Source: Bradyrhizobium sp. LTSP849 (GTDB taxonomy: Bacteria > Pseudomonadota > Alphaproteobacteria > Rhizobiales > Xanthobacteraceae). Taken from it: DNA of 64,000 nucleotides. Both the position numbers and the translations under genes were made by a program. Under the pieces are notes generated by a model that saw only the letters and a list, made by a program, of their open reading frames with translations, did not search any database and was not told where the DNA came from. The stretch spans positions 80,222 to 144,221 of the forward strand of contig NZ_JYMR01000010.1 of assembly GCF_000938255.1 (NCBI RefSeq), in the 5' to 3' direction. Within the stretch, counting starts at the first letter, position 1; each line of letters starts with the position of its first letter. Shown here in pieces: positions 18,014-27,095 of the stretch.

Positions 18014-18111
18014 GACGCCCAGGCCAAAGGGTCAACTTTCATTAACCATATCGTGCCGAGGGTTAACGAAGCGTTGCGATCAGGCGTCCGCCAGGCTGCC
18101 GGGCAGGCGGC

Positions 18112-18891
18112 TCAGGAGCCGAACTGCTCGCGCAGGATGCGTTCTTCCAGGCTGTGGCCTGGATCGAACAGCATCCGCATCGAGATGGTTTTGTCGGTGA
18201 GCACTTCGACGCGGCGGACATCGCGCACCTCGTCGTGGTCGGCGACCGCCGCTACGGGGCGCTTGTCGCCTTCCAGCGCTTCGATCACGACGTAAGCCGT
18301 GTTGGGCAGCAGCGCGCCGCGCCAGCGGCGGGGGCGGAAGGCGCTGATCGGTGTCAGTGCCAGCAATGCGGCGTTGATCGGCAGGATCGGCCCCTGGGCG
18401 GACAGATTGTAGGCGGTCGATCCGGCCGGCGTCGCCACCATGATGCCGTCGGCGATCAGCTCGGGCATGCGCTCGCGCTCGTCGATCAGGATCCGAAGTC
18501 GCGCCGCCTGGTAGGTCTGCCGGAACAGCGCGACCTCGTTGATGGCGTGGTGAAGATAGACGCGGTCGTTGACGTCGGTCGCGCGCATCAGCAGCGGGTT
18601 GATCTCGGATTCATGCGCAGCTTCCAGGCGGGCACGCAGATCGACCGTCGAGTACTCGTTCATCAGGAAGCCGACCGTGCCGCGATGCATGCCGTAGATC
18701 GGCTTTCCCGAGTGCATCTGCTGGTGCAGTGTCTGGAGCATGAGCCCGTCGCCGCCGAGTGCGACAACGATGTCGGCCTCGTTCGGGTCGCAATTGCCGT
18801 AGTCCCTGGTGAGCTGGCCGAAGGCGGCCTGCGCTTCGCTGCTCGAGCTGGCGACGAAGGCGATCCGGTCGTACCGCAATGGCTTGGTCAT
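18112..18891 (-). CDS. nadK: NAD kinase
   Basis: Makes NADP from NAD and ATP. 259 residues, the usual alphaproteobacterial length. The GGDG motif at 46-49 ([15 protein letters not shown]) binds nucleotide and carries the catalytic Asp48. Family segments [36 protein letters not shown] and [12 protein letters not shown] follow in the right order. It is monocistronic as far as can be seen. Confidence 0.96.
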   Translation of the reverse strand: MTKPLRYDRIAFVASSSSEAQAAFGQLTRDYGNCDPNEADIVVALGGDGLMLQTLHQQMHSGKPIYGMHRGTVGFLMNEYSTVDLRARLEAAHESEINPLLMRATDVNDRVYLHHAINEVALFRQTYQAARLRILIDERERMPELIADGIMVATPAGSTAYNLSAQGPILPINAALLALTPISAFRPRRWRGALLPNTAYVVIEALEGDKRPVAAVADHDEVRDVRRVEVLTDKTISMRMLFDPGHSLEERILREQFGS

Positions 18892-19169
18892 GGCTTCCAG
18901 GCAGGTGCTGCTGGCTCGAGAAAGGTCCGCCGAGGTCGTCTATACGACCTGGGCCTGCGTTGTCGAGGATGACCGCTTCTTAAAGCAAATGGGCGCCCGG
19001 TCGGACGGTCGCCAGTCTCGGTTCAGGGCAAAAGCCGGGCCGATCGGGCCGGAAAGCCAGCCTCCGGCCTCCGATCCCCCAAACCGTCGCAATTGGAAGC
19101 TAGAATTTCGGTGATCGCTCGCCAGCGACCGGACGACGTGCGAGCGCGGCAGGGCAGGGAGATTGGGTC

Positions 19170-20765
19170 ATGGACATGGGTTTGCCGATGCTGCGCCGCG
19201 CGGGGCTAGTGCTGGCGGTGTCTACATTCGCGCTCGCGGGTTTGGCGCGCGCGGATGATCCAGTGCCGCCGCGCAATGAGGCCGCGGCGCCTTCGGGACA
19301 GAAAGGCGCGCGCGGCGGCAACGCGCAGCAAAATGCAACCCAGACTTCACCGTCGGCCGCCGAGCAGCATCGTTTGCCTCCGGACTCAACCACGAAGCAG
19401 ACGCTCGATCTGCCGGGCCGAACGCTCAACTTCGCCGCGACCGCCGGTTCGATCCGCGTGTTCGACGACAAGGGCGAACCGCTGGCCGATATAGCGACCA
19501 CGTCCTATGAGCTCGACGGCGCCGACCGTGCCACGCGTCCGGTCACCTTCCTGTTCAATGGCGGACCCGGCGCATCCTCGGCGTGGCTCCAGTTCGGCAA
19601 TGCCGGACCATGGCGGCTGCCGCTCGACGGCGAGGGGCTTTCACCGTCGGCCTCGCCCGAGGTGAAGCCGAACGCCGAGACTTGGCTCGACTTCACCGAT
19701 CTCGTCTTTATCGATCCCGTCGGCACCGGCTACAGCCGTTTCATCGCGAGTGGAGACGACGCGCGAAAGCGGTTCTATTCGGTCGAGGGCGACGTCAATT
19801 CGATTGCGCTCGTCATCCGTCGCTGGCTCGAGAAGCACAACCGGCTGGTCTCGCCGAAATACGTCGCGGGCGAGAGCTATGGCGGCATTCGCGGCCCGAA
19901 GGTGGTGCGCCAGTTGCAGCTCCAGCATGGCGTCGGTGTCAGGGGATTGATCCTGGTGTCGCCGCTGCTGGATTTCCGCGAGTTCACGGGCACGAGCCTC
20001 CTGCAATATGTCGCGACGCTGCCAAGCTATGTGGCGGTGGCGCGCGAAGCCAAGGAATCGGCCAAGGAATCGACCAAGGGGCCGGTCACGCGCGCCGCTC
20101 TCGCCGATGTGGAGGCTTACGCACGCGGAGAATTTTTGGCCGATCTCGTCAAGGGCGAGGCGGACAAGGAGGCCACCAATCGTCTTGCCGACAAGGTCGC
20201 GGAGCTGACCGGCCTCGATCAAGCGGTGAGCCGCAGGCTCGCCGGCCGGTTCGATGTCGGCGAATTCCGCCGTGAATTCGATCGCAAGAACGGCATGGTG
20301 ACGGGACGCTACGACGCCTCCGTGCGCGGCTTCGATCCCTATCCGGATTCGAGCAGCTCACGGTTCGGCGATCCCTCAGGCGACGCGCTTCAGGCGCCGC
20401 TGACGAGTGCCGCGGTCGATGTTCTCACACACAAGCTCAACTGGCGGCCGGACGGCTCCTACGAGGTTTTGAACGGCGCCGTCGAGCGCAATTGGGATTT
20501 CGGAGGCGGCATCAACCCGCCGCAATCGGTGTCGGAGTTGCGCCAGATCCTCGCAACCGATGCGAAGCTGAACGTGCTGGTCGCGCACGGCCTGTTCGAT
20601 CTCGCCACGCCCTATTTCGGATCGAAGCGGGCGCTCGACCAATTGCCGGCCTTCGCGACGCAGCGGATCAAATTCGTCGTCTATCCCGGCGGCCACATGT
20701 TCTATTCCCGCGACGGCTCGCGACAGGCGTTGCGCGGCGAAGTCGAGGCGCTCATTCGGGAGTAG
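19170..20765 (+). CDS. S10-family serine carboxypeptidase-like exported protease
   Basis: 531 residues with a signal peptide ending near LARADD, so periplasmic or secreted. The nucleophile is S236 in VAGESYGGIRG and the oxyanion turn is FNGGPGASSAW (about 129-139). The late GLFDLATPYFGS and YPGGHMFY supply the Asp and His of the S10 triad. It should remove C-terminal residues from peptides. Its last 14 bases overlap the convergent gene. It stands alone on its strand. Confidence 0.9.
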   Translation: MDMGLPMLRRAGLVLAVSTFALAGLARADDPVPPRNEAAAPSGQKGARGGNAQQNATQTSPSAAEQHRLPPDSTTKQTLDLPGRTLNFAATAGSIRVFDDKGEPLADIATTSYELDGADRATRPVTFLFNGGPGASSAWLQFGNAGPWRLPLDGEGLSPSASPEVKPNAETWLDFTDLVFIDPVGTGYSRFIASGDDARKRFYSVEGDVNSIALVIRRWLEKHNRLVSPKYVAGESYGGIRGPKVVRQLQLQHGVGVRGLILVSPLLDFREFTGTSLLQYVATLPSYVAVAREAKESAKESTKGPVTRAALADVEAYARGEFLADLVKGEADKEATNRLADKVAELTGLDQAVSRRLAGRFDVGEFRREFDRKNGMVTGRYDASVRGFDPYPDSSSSRFGDPSGDALQAPLTSAAVDVLTHKLNWRPDGSYEVLNGAVERNWDFGGGINPPQSVSELRQILATDAKLNVLVAHGLFDLATPYFGSKRALDQLPAFATQRIKFVVYPGGHMFYSRDGSRQALRGEVEALIRE

Positions 20766-22140
20766 GCCGCCGTTTCCGCGGCTTGTATCTGCGCGCAATC
20801 TCGCGCGCGACGACGCTCGCAGGCTTGACGTTGGCGCCGGCGATCCAGATGTCACTGACCTTGCCGCGCTTGTCGCGGACGCGGCGCACCGGCTCGCCAT
20901 GGCTGGAGTAGCCGGCGGCCCATGCGAGATTGCCGGTGTCGCGGCCGGTCACCTCGATCTCGCCGGCATCCATGAACGGGTTGTTGAATTGCGGATTGGC
21001 GATCAGCACGCGATTGCCCACCGGCACGAAGTCTGTCGCGCCCCAGATCGTCCACCAGCGGCCGGTCCAGTCGCGGACGCGCCTGTCTGCGGCGCCGCGC
21101 GTCTGGAAAACACGCAGAATCTGCATCGCGCCGTCCATCCAGAATGGTGCCGCGCCGTCGATGGAATTGCTGAGGATGCTGATCGCGAGCTCGCAGCCCG
21201 GAATCGAGCAGGTCCGGGAGATGTAGCCCTGGAAGCCGCCGCCATGGCCGAACCAGTCCCAGCCGTCGGTCTTGCCGGCGTTGACGCCGAGGCCGTAATA
21301 GGCCTCGAAACTTTGCGGGACGCGCCAATGATGCCGCGTCATCTCGCGGCGGCTTGCACCGGACAGCACGCTCTTCCTGGCGTTGGGTGCAAGCTGCGCG
21401 AAGAAGCGGGCCGTGTCGGCCGCGGTGGCGACGAAGCCCGCGGCGGATGCCATCGCGTGGGCGGGATTGTCGCCGGGGATCACGCATCGCTCGCCCAGCG
21501 GCAGCTTTCGGGTATGCCCGCGTGCAAACGGCGTTCCCTTGGCAATCGGCGCGTTCGGCTCGGTCTCACGCAAGCCCGCTGGTTCGATGATCTCGCGCTT
21601 GATCCAGACAGGGTAGGGCTCCTTCGTCACCGCCTCGATCACGAGGCCGATCAGGCCAAAACCGTGATTGGAATATTTGAAGCGCGTACCCGGCTCGATC
21701 GCGGTCGGCAGCTTCAACTCGGCGCGCAGCTCCTTCTCGTCAAGATAGGGACGGCTGTCGATGAACTGGCCGGAATCGGCGCCGTCACGCGTCAGGCCGG
21801 CGCTGTGGGAGAGCACCTGCGCAATCGTCGTCTCAGCAACGCGCGGATGCAGGCCACTGACATATTGGCCGATCGTGTCGTCGAGCCGGATCTTGCGCTG
21901 CTCGCGCAGCTTCATGATGCCGGCGGAGGTAAAGCTCTTCGAATGCGAGGCGATGCGGAAGCGATGGCGCGGGGTGAGCTTCTCGCCGGTGTCGAGATTG
22001 GCGAGGCCGAACGCATGTTCGGCGACGACTTCGCCGCGATGGACGAACGCGACGAGGACGCCCGGCTGTTGGAATGTCGTCTGTTGGAATTCGATCCAGG
22101 AGCCGATGTAGTCGATCGCGGATCGCAGCCAATTGTCCAT
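20752..22140 (-). CDS. Beta-lactamase-fold serine hydrolase (class C / DD-peptidase-like)
   Basis: 462 residues. The SxxK nucleophile motif is S65-K68 (IASHSKSFTS), and the second-motif Tyr is Y156 in KYSNHGFG. WFGHGGGFQGYIS near residue 300 replaces the KTG strand by HGGG, as in esterases and D-amino peptidases of this family. Antibiotic hydrolysis is therefore unlikely. No signal peptide is visible, so it is probably cytoplasmic. A C-terminal beta-rich domain precedes a basic tail. Confidence 0.85.
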   Translation of the reverse strand: MDNWLRSAIDYIGSWIEFQQTTFQQPGVLVAFVHRGEVVAEHAFGLANLDTGEKLTPRHRFRIASHSKSFTSAGIMKLREQRKIRLDDTIGQYVSGLHPRVAETTIAQVLSHSAGLTRDGADSGQFIDSRPYLDEKELRAELKLPTAIEPGTRFKYSNHGFGLIGLVIEAVTKEPYPVWIKREIIEPAGLRETEPNAPIAKGTPFARGHTRKLPLGERCVIPGDNPAHAMASAAGFVATAADTARFFAQLAPNARKSVLSGASRREMTRHHWRVPQSFEAYYGLGVNAGKTDGWDWFGHGGGFQGYISRTCSIPGCELAISILSNSIDGAAPFWMDGAMQILRVFQTRGAADRRVRDWTGRWWTIWGATDFVPVGNRVLIANPQFNNPFMDAGEIEVTGRDTGNLAWAAGYSSHGEPVRRVRDKRGKVSDIWIAGANVKPASVVAREIARRYKPRKRRPTPE

Positions 22141-22191
22141 TGCGCACCAATTGCGAGAAGAGATTGGTGCGAGAGGCTAGCCGAGAAAGCG

Positions 22192-22223
22192 GAACGGGCA
22201 CAACCCCGAGGTTGTGCCCGTTC
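22192..22223. terminator. Perfect 14-bp hairpin between the TPR gene and the hydrolase gene
   Basis: GAACGGGCACAACC pairs perfectly with GGTTGTGCCCGTTC around a CCGA loop. It lies 23 bases beyond the TPR stop in the leftward direction. There is no clean T-run, so termination is probable but not certain. Confidence 0.5.
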
Positions 22224-22245
22224 GCTCGGTTCAAATACGCGGATC

Positions 22246-22788
22246 TCAGTAGACGAGCGTCGCGCCGGTCGGCTTGTCGAGCGCTGCGGCGAGCGAGCGA
22301 TATTCGGAGCTGTCGGTGCCGGCGAGCGAGGCGATCTTGTTCAGATGATACTGCGCCTGTTCGCGGTTGCCCTGCTCGAGCTGCCAGAGGCCGTAATACT
22401 GCCAGGTGCGGACATGGTTCGGATCGTCCTTCAGCGCCAGCTCGTAATAGACCTTCGACGACTGGTAGTCGCCGATCTTGCGATACGAGTAGCCGATCAA
22501 ATTGGCGACGTCGGCGACGTCGTCACGCTTGAGCGACTTCAACTGGCCGATCGCGCTCGTATAGTCGTGGCTGTCGTAGATCGTGGTGTAGGCGGTGCGA
22601 TAGGCCGCGAGGAATTTGGGATCGCTGATGGAAGAGCTCTTCTTCTTCTTCTCTTTCTTGGTCGAGGTATCCGACTTCGGCGGCGACGGATCATCGCTAC
22701 CGGCGGCATAGGCGCTCGTCAGCACCGGTCCGGCCGCCAGCGCCATCGAGACTAGTCCCGGTACCAGAAGCATGGAAAGTTTGCGCAT
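22246..22788 (-). CDS. Exported TPR protein
   Basis: 180 residues. A signal peptide (MRKLSMLLVPGLVSMALA, cleavage after SAYA) is followed by a Lys/Ser-rich linker, then tetratricopeptide-like helices (AYRTAYTTIYDSHDYTSAIGQ, LIGYSYRKIGDYQSSKVYYELAL, WQYYGLWQLEQGNREQAQYHL). Such proteins bind partners in the periplasm. The ATG at 22788 was preferred to upstream starts because it opens the signal peptide. Function unknown. Confidence 0.75.
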   Translation of the reverse strand: MRKLSMLLVPGLVSMALAAGPVLTSAYAAGSDDPSPPKSDTSTKKEKKKKSSSISDPKFLAAYRTAYTTIYDSHDYTSAIGQLKSLKRDDVADVANLIGYSYRKIGDYQSSKVYYELALKDDPNHVRTWQYYGLWQLEQGNREQAQYHLNKIASLAGTDSSEYRSLAAALDKPTGATLVY

Positions 22789-23029
22789 CTCAAGTTCTCC
22801 CGAATGGAACGTGGCGATCCTACACGATTGCCTGAAGACCGGAACACCCCGCATGCAAAAACATTCCCGGCCGCCGTCCGCCTGCGAGATGACAAACTTG
22901 TCATCCAGATGAACGGAAGCCTGCAATCGGCTTCAGACTGGGTTCAGCGCGCTCCCCCTAGGCTTCCACCTACGATCGAAGGGTTGGCGAGTGGGCGCCG
23001 CCTCAAGATCCTTCAAAGAGGAGACAACC

Positions 23030-23401
23030 ATGTTGAAGACCATTTCCGCAGCCTTGCTTGCAGCTTCCGTGATCGCAGCCCCGGCCTTCGCAGCCGAGGC
23101 CGGCAAGACCACCACGACGACCGCGCCGGTGATCAAGGCGGACCAGACCCAGACCAAGGCGTCGAACACCGCGGCGAAACCCGATGCTACCGTCAAGGCC
23201 GACGCGAAGACCGCCGGCGTCAAGGCGGACGTCAAGGCAGATTCCAAGGCAAAGGCCATGAACGCCAATGCCGCGATCACGCCCGACGAGCACAAGACCG
23301 TGCGGACGCATCGCCACCACCACAAGCATCTGTCGGCCAGGAAGTCGCTCAAGGCGCAGCCCGACGTCACCAAGCCGGTGACGACCGAGAAGCGCAGCTA
23401 A
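23030..23401 (+). CDS. Small exported Lys/Ala-rich protein with His cluster
   Basis: 123 residues behind an excellent ribosome binding site (AGAGGAGACAACC). A signal peptide ends at AFAAEAG. The mature part is low-complexity Lys/Ala/Thr with a cluster RTHRHHHKHL near residue 96 that may bind metal ions. No known domain. Related proteins are frequent in Bradyrhizobium with no established role. Confidence 0.65.
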   Translation: MLKTISAALLAASVIAAPAFAAEAGKTTTTTAPVIKADQTQTKASNTAAKPDATVKADAKTAGVKADVKADSKAKAMNANAAITPDEHKTVRTHRHHHKHLSARKSLKAQPDVTKPVTTEKRS

Positions 23402-23738
23402 CGACTGATCCCGTGAGGCGGCATCCATAGCATTGCCCCGCCGCCTCGCGCGGAGTTCAGGTCCGGCTCGTTCGTCATGCCTTGTGCGAAAGCTCGAGGT
23501 GCTGGCGGCGGGCCGGTGCCTGCAGGCGAATTCCCTTCGATACACGACCACAGGCAAGAATCTCGAAAACAACCCCATGCACAGTAGCTGGTGATAGATA
23601 TATCAATGGTTTGACGATCGGTTGCTCTACGGATTTTACGAATCTGTTTGACTCGTCGGGCAAAACATCTCTAGAGATGCATCATCGCAACCTTGGGGCT
23701 AAACGTCTCCGGGTCTGATTGAGCGGCGAGCGTGACCC
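23402..23738. other. Intergenic region, about 337 bp, no supported gene
   Basis: This stretch is more AT-rich than its surroundings toward the right. A 62-codon minus-strand open frame exists at 23475-23663, but it has no recognisable features or ribosome binding site. TTGACG at about 23611 could be a -35 element for the lipoprotein gene on its right; I cannot place a convincing -10. Confidence 0.4.
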
Positions 23739-24161
23739 TTGGGGCGATTGGCGAAACGTGCGGTGATCCTGGTGCTGCCGCTGGCGCTCGCGGCATGTTT
23801 CGGCAGTGACGGTGACCGTCCATCCCTGATGGAGGGGACCCAGGCCGGAGGCCCGCAGCCGTTTCCCGACAATTTCCGCAGCGACACGCTGGCCTTGATG
23901 CGCGCCTATCTGAACAATCCGGTCGGCGTGCGCGACGCCAGCATCGCCGAACCGGTGCTGCGCGAGATCGGCGGCCGGCAATTCTATGTCAGCTGCCTGC
24001 ACTTCACGCCCCGCGAGCCTGACGGCAGCTACAAGACCATGCGCGAGCGTGCCGCTGTCTTCGTCAACGGGCGGGGCGACCGCGTCACTGAGCGCACCAA
24101 CGAGTTCTGCGCCGGCGCGGTTTACACACCCTTTCCGGAACTGGAAAAGATGACGCGATAG
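23739..24161 (+). CDS. Small predicted lipoprotein
   Basis: About 140 residues. The N-terminus VILVLPLALAACFG is a lipobox, so the protein is lipid-anchored at a periplasmic face. The rest includes YLNNPVGVRDASIAEPVL and two further cysteines (SCLHF, EFCAG) that may form a disulfide. The start is a TTG at 23739 or 23748 and is uncertain. Function unknown; it looks conserved in rhizobia but I cannot name a family. Confidence 0.6.
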   Translation: MGRLAKRAVILVLPLALAACFGSDGDRPSLMEGTQAGGPQPFPDNFRSDTLALMRAYLNNPVGVRDASIAEPVLREIGGRQFYVSCLHFTPREPDGSYKTMRERAAVFVNGRGDRVTERTNEFCAGAVYTPFPELEKMTR

Positions 24162-24447
24162 CGCAAAGCCCACCTTCATCGGGCGGTGCTAGGACAAGAG
24201 CCGCCGGAGCCGCTGGATCACATTTTGGCGAGCTTTGAACGGGGTGGTTTTACCTTGCGACTAATCGTTACGGCTGGCCTTGCGCGGACGACAAAATCGG
24301 TCGTGCAAGCGCAAGTGACGGAACAAAATGCCGTTGTTGCCACCCCGTCACAGTTGCGACCGATCAACGTTCCGGCATCGCCGCGAAGCAACCTAATTCA
24401 CGCCACGTTGTTTCCAGAGTGTCGAATTTGAAAGAACGGGGATGATC

Positions 24448-25155
24448 ATGAAGACGATTTTGCTGGGCGCAGCCGCTCTGCTTGCGCTCGCCGCACCGGC
24501 GGCAGCAGCCGACATGCAGCCGCGCACCTACACCAAGGCTCCGGCCTATACGCCACCGCAGCTGATCTACAACTGGACCGGTTTCTACATCGGCGGCCAT
24601 GTCGGTGGCGCCTTCGCTGGCGACAGCAGCTTCCAGTCGAGCGACGCCCGCTTCCTGGGTGGTGTGCAGGGCGGCTTCGACTACCAGTTCGCGCCCAATT
24701 GGGTGGTGGGTGTCGAGGCCCAGTATTCCTGGCTGCCGACCAACAATAACGGTGCCACGTTCCCGCTGGGGACGCAGGTGACGTCGAATACCGACCAGCT
24801 CGGGTCGGTGACCGGCCGCATCGGCTACACTTGGGGCCCGGCGCTGGTCTACGCCAAGGGTGGTTACGCCTGGCGGAACGGCGGCCTCGGCGTCAACATC
24901 GCCGGCGTGCCGCAAGCCTTCACCACGACCGGCAACAGCAAGGACGGCTACACCGTCGGTGCCGGTCTCGAATACATGTTCGCGCCGAACTGGTCGGCCA
25001 AGGCCGAATACCAGTATTACAATTTCGGCAGCACGACGATCACCTCCGGTCCGGCCGACGTTGTCGGCGTCCGTGGCCGGGAGGATGAGCATACCGTCAA
25101 GGTCGGTGTGAACTACCGCTTCGGCTGGGGCGGTCCGGCAGCCTCGCGCTACTGA
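24448..25155 (+). CDS. Outer-membrane beta-barrel protein (Omp25/RopB-like)
   Basis: About 235 residues. The signal peptide ends APAAAADMQ. Then the typical rhizobial outer-membrane opening YNWTGFYIGGHVGGAF appears, with alternating strands such as QGGFDYQFAPNWVVGVEAQYSWL and TGRIGYTWGPALVYAKGGYAW. The chain ends on an aromatic barrel strand near the C-terminus. The ATG at 24448 is better spaced from GGGG than the one at 24442. It is probably an abundant small porin-like structural protein. Confidence 0.9.
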   Translation: MKTILLGAAALLALAAPAAAADMQPRTYTKAPAYTPPQLIYNWTGFYIGGHVGGAFAGDSSFQSSDARFLGGVQGGFDYQFAPNWVVGVEAQYSWLPTNNNGATFPLGTQVTSNTDQLGSVTGRIGYTWGPALVYAKGGYAWRNGGLGVNIAGVPQAFTTTGNSKDGYTVGAGLEYMFAPNWSAKAEYQYYNFGSTTITSGPADVVGVRGREDEHTVKVGVNYRFGWGGPAASRY

Positions 25156-25180
25156 CCGCGGGCAGCGACCAAGATCTGAC

Positions 25181-25210
25181 AAAGGCCGGCTTCCCGCCGG
25201 CCTTTCGTTT
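25181..25210 (+). terminator. Terminator of the outer-membrane protein gene
   Basis: AAAGGCCGGC and GCCGGCCTTT form a perfect 10-bp stem around TTCCC, followed by CGTTTG. It lies 25 bases beyond the stop codon. Confidence 0.7.
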
Positions 25211-25408
25211 GCCAGCCCCTTGTTGGCCCAGCCCCTTGTTGGCATTGCGTGAACCATCTGGCGCGTCATTTGCAAGCAAACGTTCGGGCGCGCGCCTTCT
25301 CACGCGTGTCACGGGGCTCGGGTAAAGCAAAAATAATTTTTGCGACTTACGGAACTCGTGCTCCGGAACGCGTTATTATCGAATTGCCGGGCTGGTGGGA
25401 CAACGAAC

Positions 25409-25651
25409 ATGCGTATCTTGGCGTCGGTGGTGGTGTTCTCGTGCTTCGTCGCCCTGCCGTGCTCTGCCCAAACAATCCTCAAATCCGAGCCTCTGATGCT
25501 GGCACCTTATGAGGTGGCTTTCGTCAAGGACGCGTCTTGTCCGTCCGGCAAGGTCCTGAAGGTGACCGGTGCGATCCGCGGGCTGCACCGCCGGAAGGCC
25601 TGTGTGGCCCTTGCCGGTGAGCAGGCCTCGTTGGCGACCGCGACGCCCTAA
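25409..25651 (+). CDS. Small exported protein, unknown function
   Basis: 80 residues. A signal peptide (MRILASVVVFSCFVALP, cleavage after CSAQ) is followed by a short mature part with KDASCPSGKVLKVTGAIRG and RRKACVAL; the two cysteines may form a disulfide. The start at 25409 is chosen because it opens the signal peptide. Such small proteins recur in Bradyrhizobium, but no function is known to me. Confidence 0.6.
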   Translation: MRILASVVVFSCFVALPCSAQTILKSEPLMLAPYEVAFVKDASCPSGKVLKVTGAIRGLHRRKACVALAGEQASLATATP

Positions 25652-25675
25652 GGCAATGCGGCCTGCGGTCGGGCC

Positions 25676-25930
25676 TCACGAACTCAACTGAAGCTCCATC
25701 CGGGACTCCCGCTCGGCATCCGCCTTGTTCTTGGCGGGGTCCTCGCCTTGGGCTGCCCGGCAGGACTTGATCTCATAGTCGTTGTCGAGCACCCGGCGCG
25801 GCCCCGGCCGCTCTTCGTTGGTGCCGACGTCCACGACCAGGCCGCTCCGTTGCGCGAGCTTCCAGACGTCGGCCTCGCTCGGATAGGCCTTGCTGATCTG
25901 GGCGTCGTTGCAGAACAGGGCGTAGGGCAT
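25676..25930 (-). CDS. Small protein of unknown function
   Basis: 84 residues opening MPYALFCNDAQISKAYPS and containing SEADVWKLAQRSGLVVDV. It looks globular and soluble, with two cysteines. The start at 25930 removes eight doubtful residues from the longer frame. It converges on the preceding small exported protein gene. No family recognised. Confidence 0.55.
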   Translation of the reverse strand: MPYALFCNDAQISKAYPSEADVWKLAQRSGLVVDVGTNEERPGPRRVLDNDYEIKSCRAAQGEDPAKNKADAERESRMELQLSS

Positions 25931-26093
25931 GCTTCCCGCTCCCGGAAACCGCATTAACGACCTGCCGCGGGGAGGGGTTCCGATACGGGGATTAGATCAC
26001 GGAGCCGTGATCGAGGTGGCGGGCCCTGAGTCGTAAACGAGTCCTGAATCCCCAAAAAAAGAATCCTTGGGACTCCCCAGCCGGAATCAGCGG

Positions 26094-26213
26094 ATGTTTC
26101 TGGCCATGACGACCGACCTGAAAACCTCCTGCGGGCACATGCTGCTGCCCCTGACGCTGGCACTGGTGGGTGCCTGTGCGGCCAATCTCTGGCTGGTGTG
26201 GTCCTGGCTGTGA
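26094..26213 (+). CDS. Tiny predicted membrane protein
   Basis: 39 codons, or 35 from the second ATG at 26106. Residues 16-39 are almost wholly hydrophobic (MLLPLTLALVGACAANLWLV). A ribosome binding site is not obvious, so this is a plausible rather than a firm gene. The frame closes at a TGA just before the convergent coiled-coil gene. Confidence 0.35.
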   Translation: MFLAMTTDLKTSCGHMLLPLTLALVGACAANLWLVWSWL

Positions 26214-26229
26214 GAGGCTAAGTCTGCCC

Positions 26230-26601
26230 TCACTTGTCCGCCGGCGGGCGGGTGGAAGGATCGCGGATGGCGGCGCGAAGCCTGGTCAGCGTCGCCGCAC
26301 AATATTCCTCCCGCTCGCGCTCGAAGCGCTCCTGATGCTTCTTGAAGCTCGCGATGCGGGCCTGCATCTCGCTGCGAAAATCGCCCGTCGACCGCGGCGG
26401 GGGGACAGGGGCGGGCGGTGGGCGAGCCGGTGGCGGCTCGGCTTCGACCGCGAGGGCCCGCACGGTGACGATCTCCGTGGTCACTGCGAACGCAGCCGCG
26501 GGGGGCGCCGGCGGATGGAGGTCATCCGTCTTGCCGGTTACCGATTGGACGAAGGCCAGTGTCTGCGCAATCAGCGCGTCGCGTTCCCTGATCCACTTCA
26601 T
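26230..26601 (-). CDS. Hypothetical protein with Pro-rich linker and C-terminal helix
   Basis: 123 residues behind a good ribosome binding site (AAAGGTGG). An N-terminal helix (RERDALIAQTLAFVQSV) is followed by a Pro/Ala-rich linker and a charged helix (RIASFKKHQERFEREREEY) that could form a coiled coil. No signal peptide. Function unknown. Confidence 0.55.
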   Translation of the reverse strand: MKWIRERDALIAQTLAFVQSVTGKTDDLHPPAPPAAAFAVTTEIVTVRALAVEAEPPPARPPPAPVPPPRSTGDFRSEMQARIASFKKHQERFEREREEYCAATLTRLRAAIRDPSTRPPADK

Positions 26602-26704
26602 GGTCCACCTTTGTTAGAGCTATTCCACCAAAGTGGGAGCGCCGAATCAAGCAGGCGACCTGCAAGGGATTGCATATTTTTCCCGAGCGCCCGACACTGG
26701 CCGG

Positions 26705-26869
26705 ATGGAATCCAGGGACGACCCGTCGGACGAAGCGCAGGGCTTGCGGCTCGTACGCGCCTTTCTGTCACTGCCGCCCGACAGACGGGCGGAGGTGTTG
26801 GCGTTCGTCGAGGATCTCGTGCGCGTCCATGCCCGGCCCGAGGAGGGCCAGGAGATTTCCCCCATTTGA
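26705..26869 (+). CDS. Small hypothetical protein
   Basis: 54 residues, acidic and helical, opening MESRDDPSDEAQGLRLVRAF and including LPPDRRAEVLAFVEDLVRV. It reads like a small conserved regulator-type helix pair, but I do not recognise it. The longer frame from 26633 lacks a good start. Confidence 0.4.
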   Translation: MESRDDPSDEAQGLRLVRAFLSLPPDRRAEVLAFVEDLVRVHARPEEGQEISPI

Positions 26870-27095
26870 GCAGGTTTCCCCGGACGTGACGAATGGTTCC
26901 GGGCCGGCCGGGCGGCACCAGATACCCCTTAAGACGGACCCCAAGCTTACGCGAAGCTTACGGACGAGCACCGGAAAGTTATTTTTTAGTAAGTTTACCC
27001 CTGTCATTTAGTATTAAATTTTAACGTCCGCCGGTTCCAATGGCGCGGCTGGGGCCGCTTCGGTCGCGTAGGCCGAAAATCATTGGAAGGCAGGG

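Noticed and set aside
20752..22140. Antibiotic-resistance beta-lactamase
   Set aside because: The KTG strand is replaced by HGGG and no signal peptide is visible; an esterase or D-amino peptidase role is more likely.
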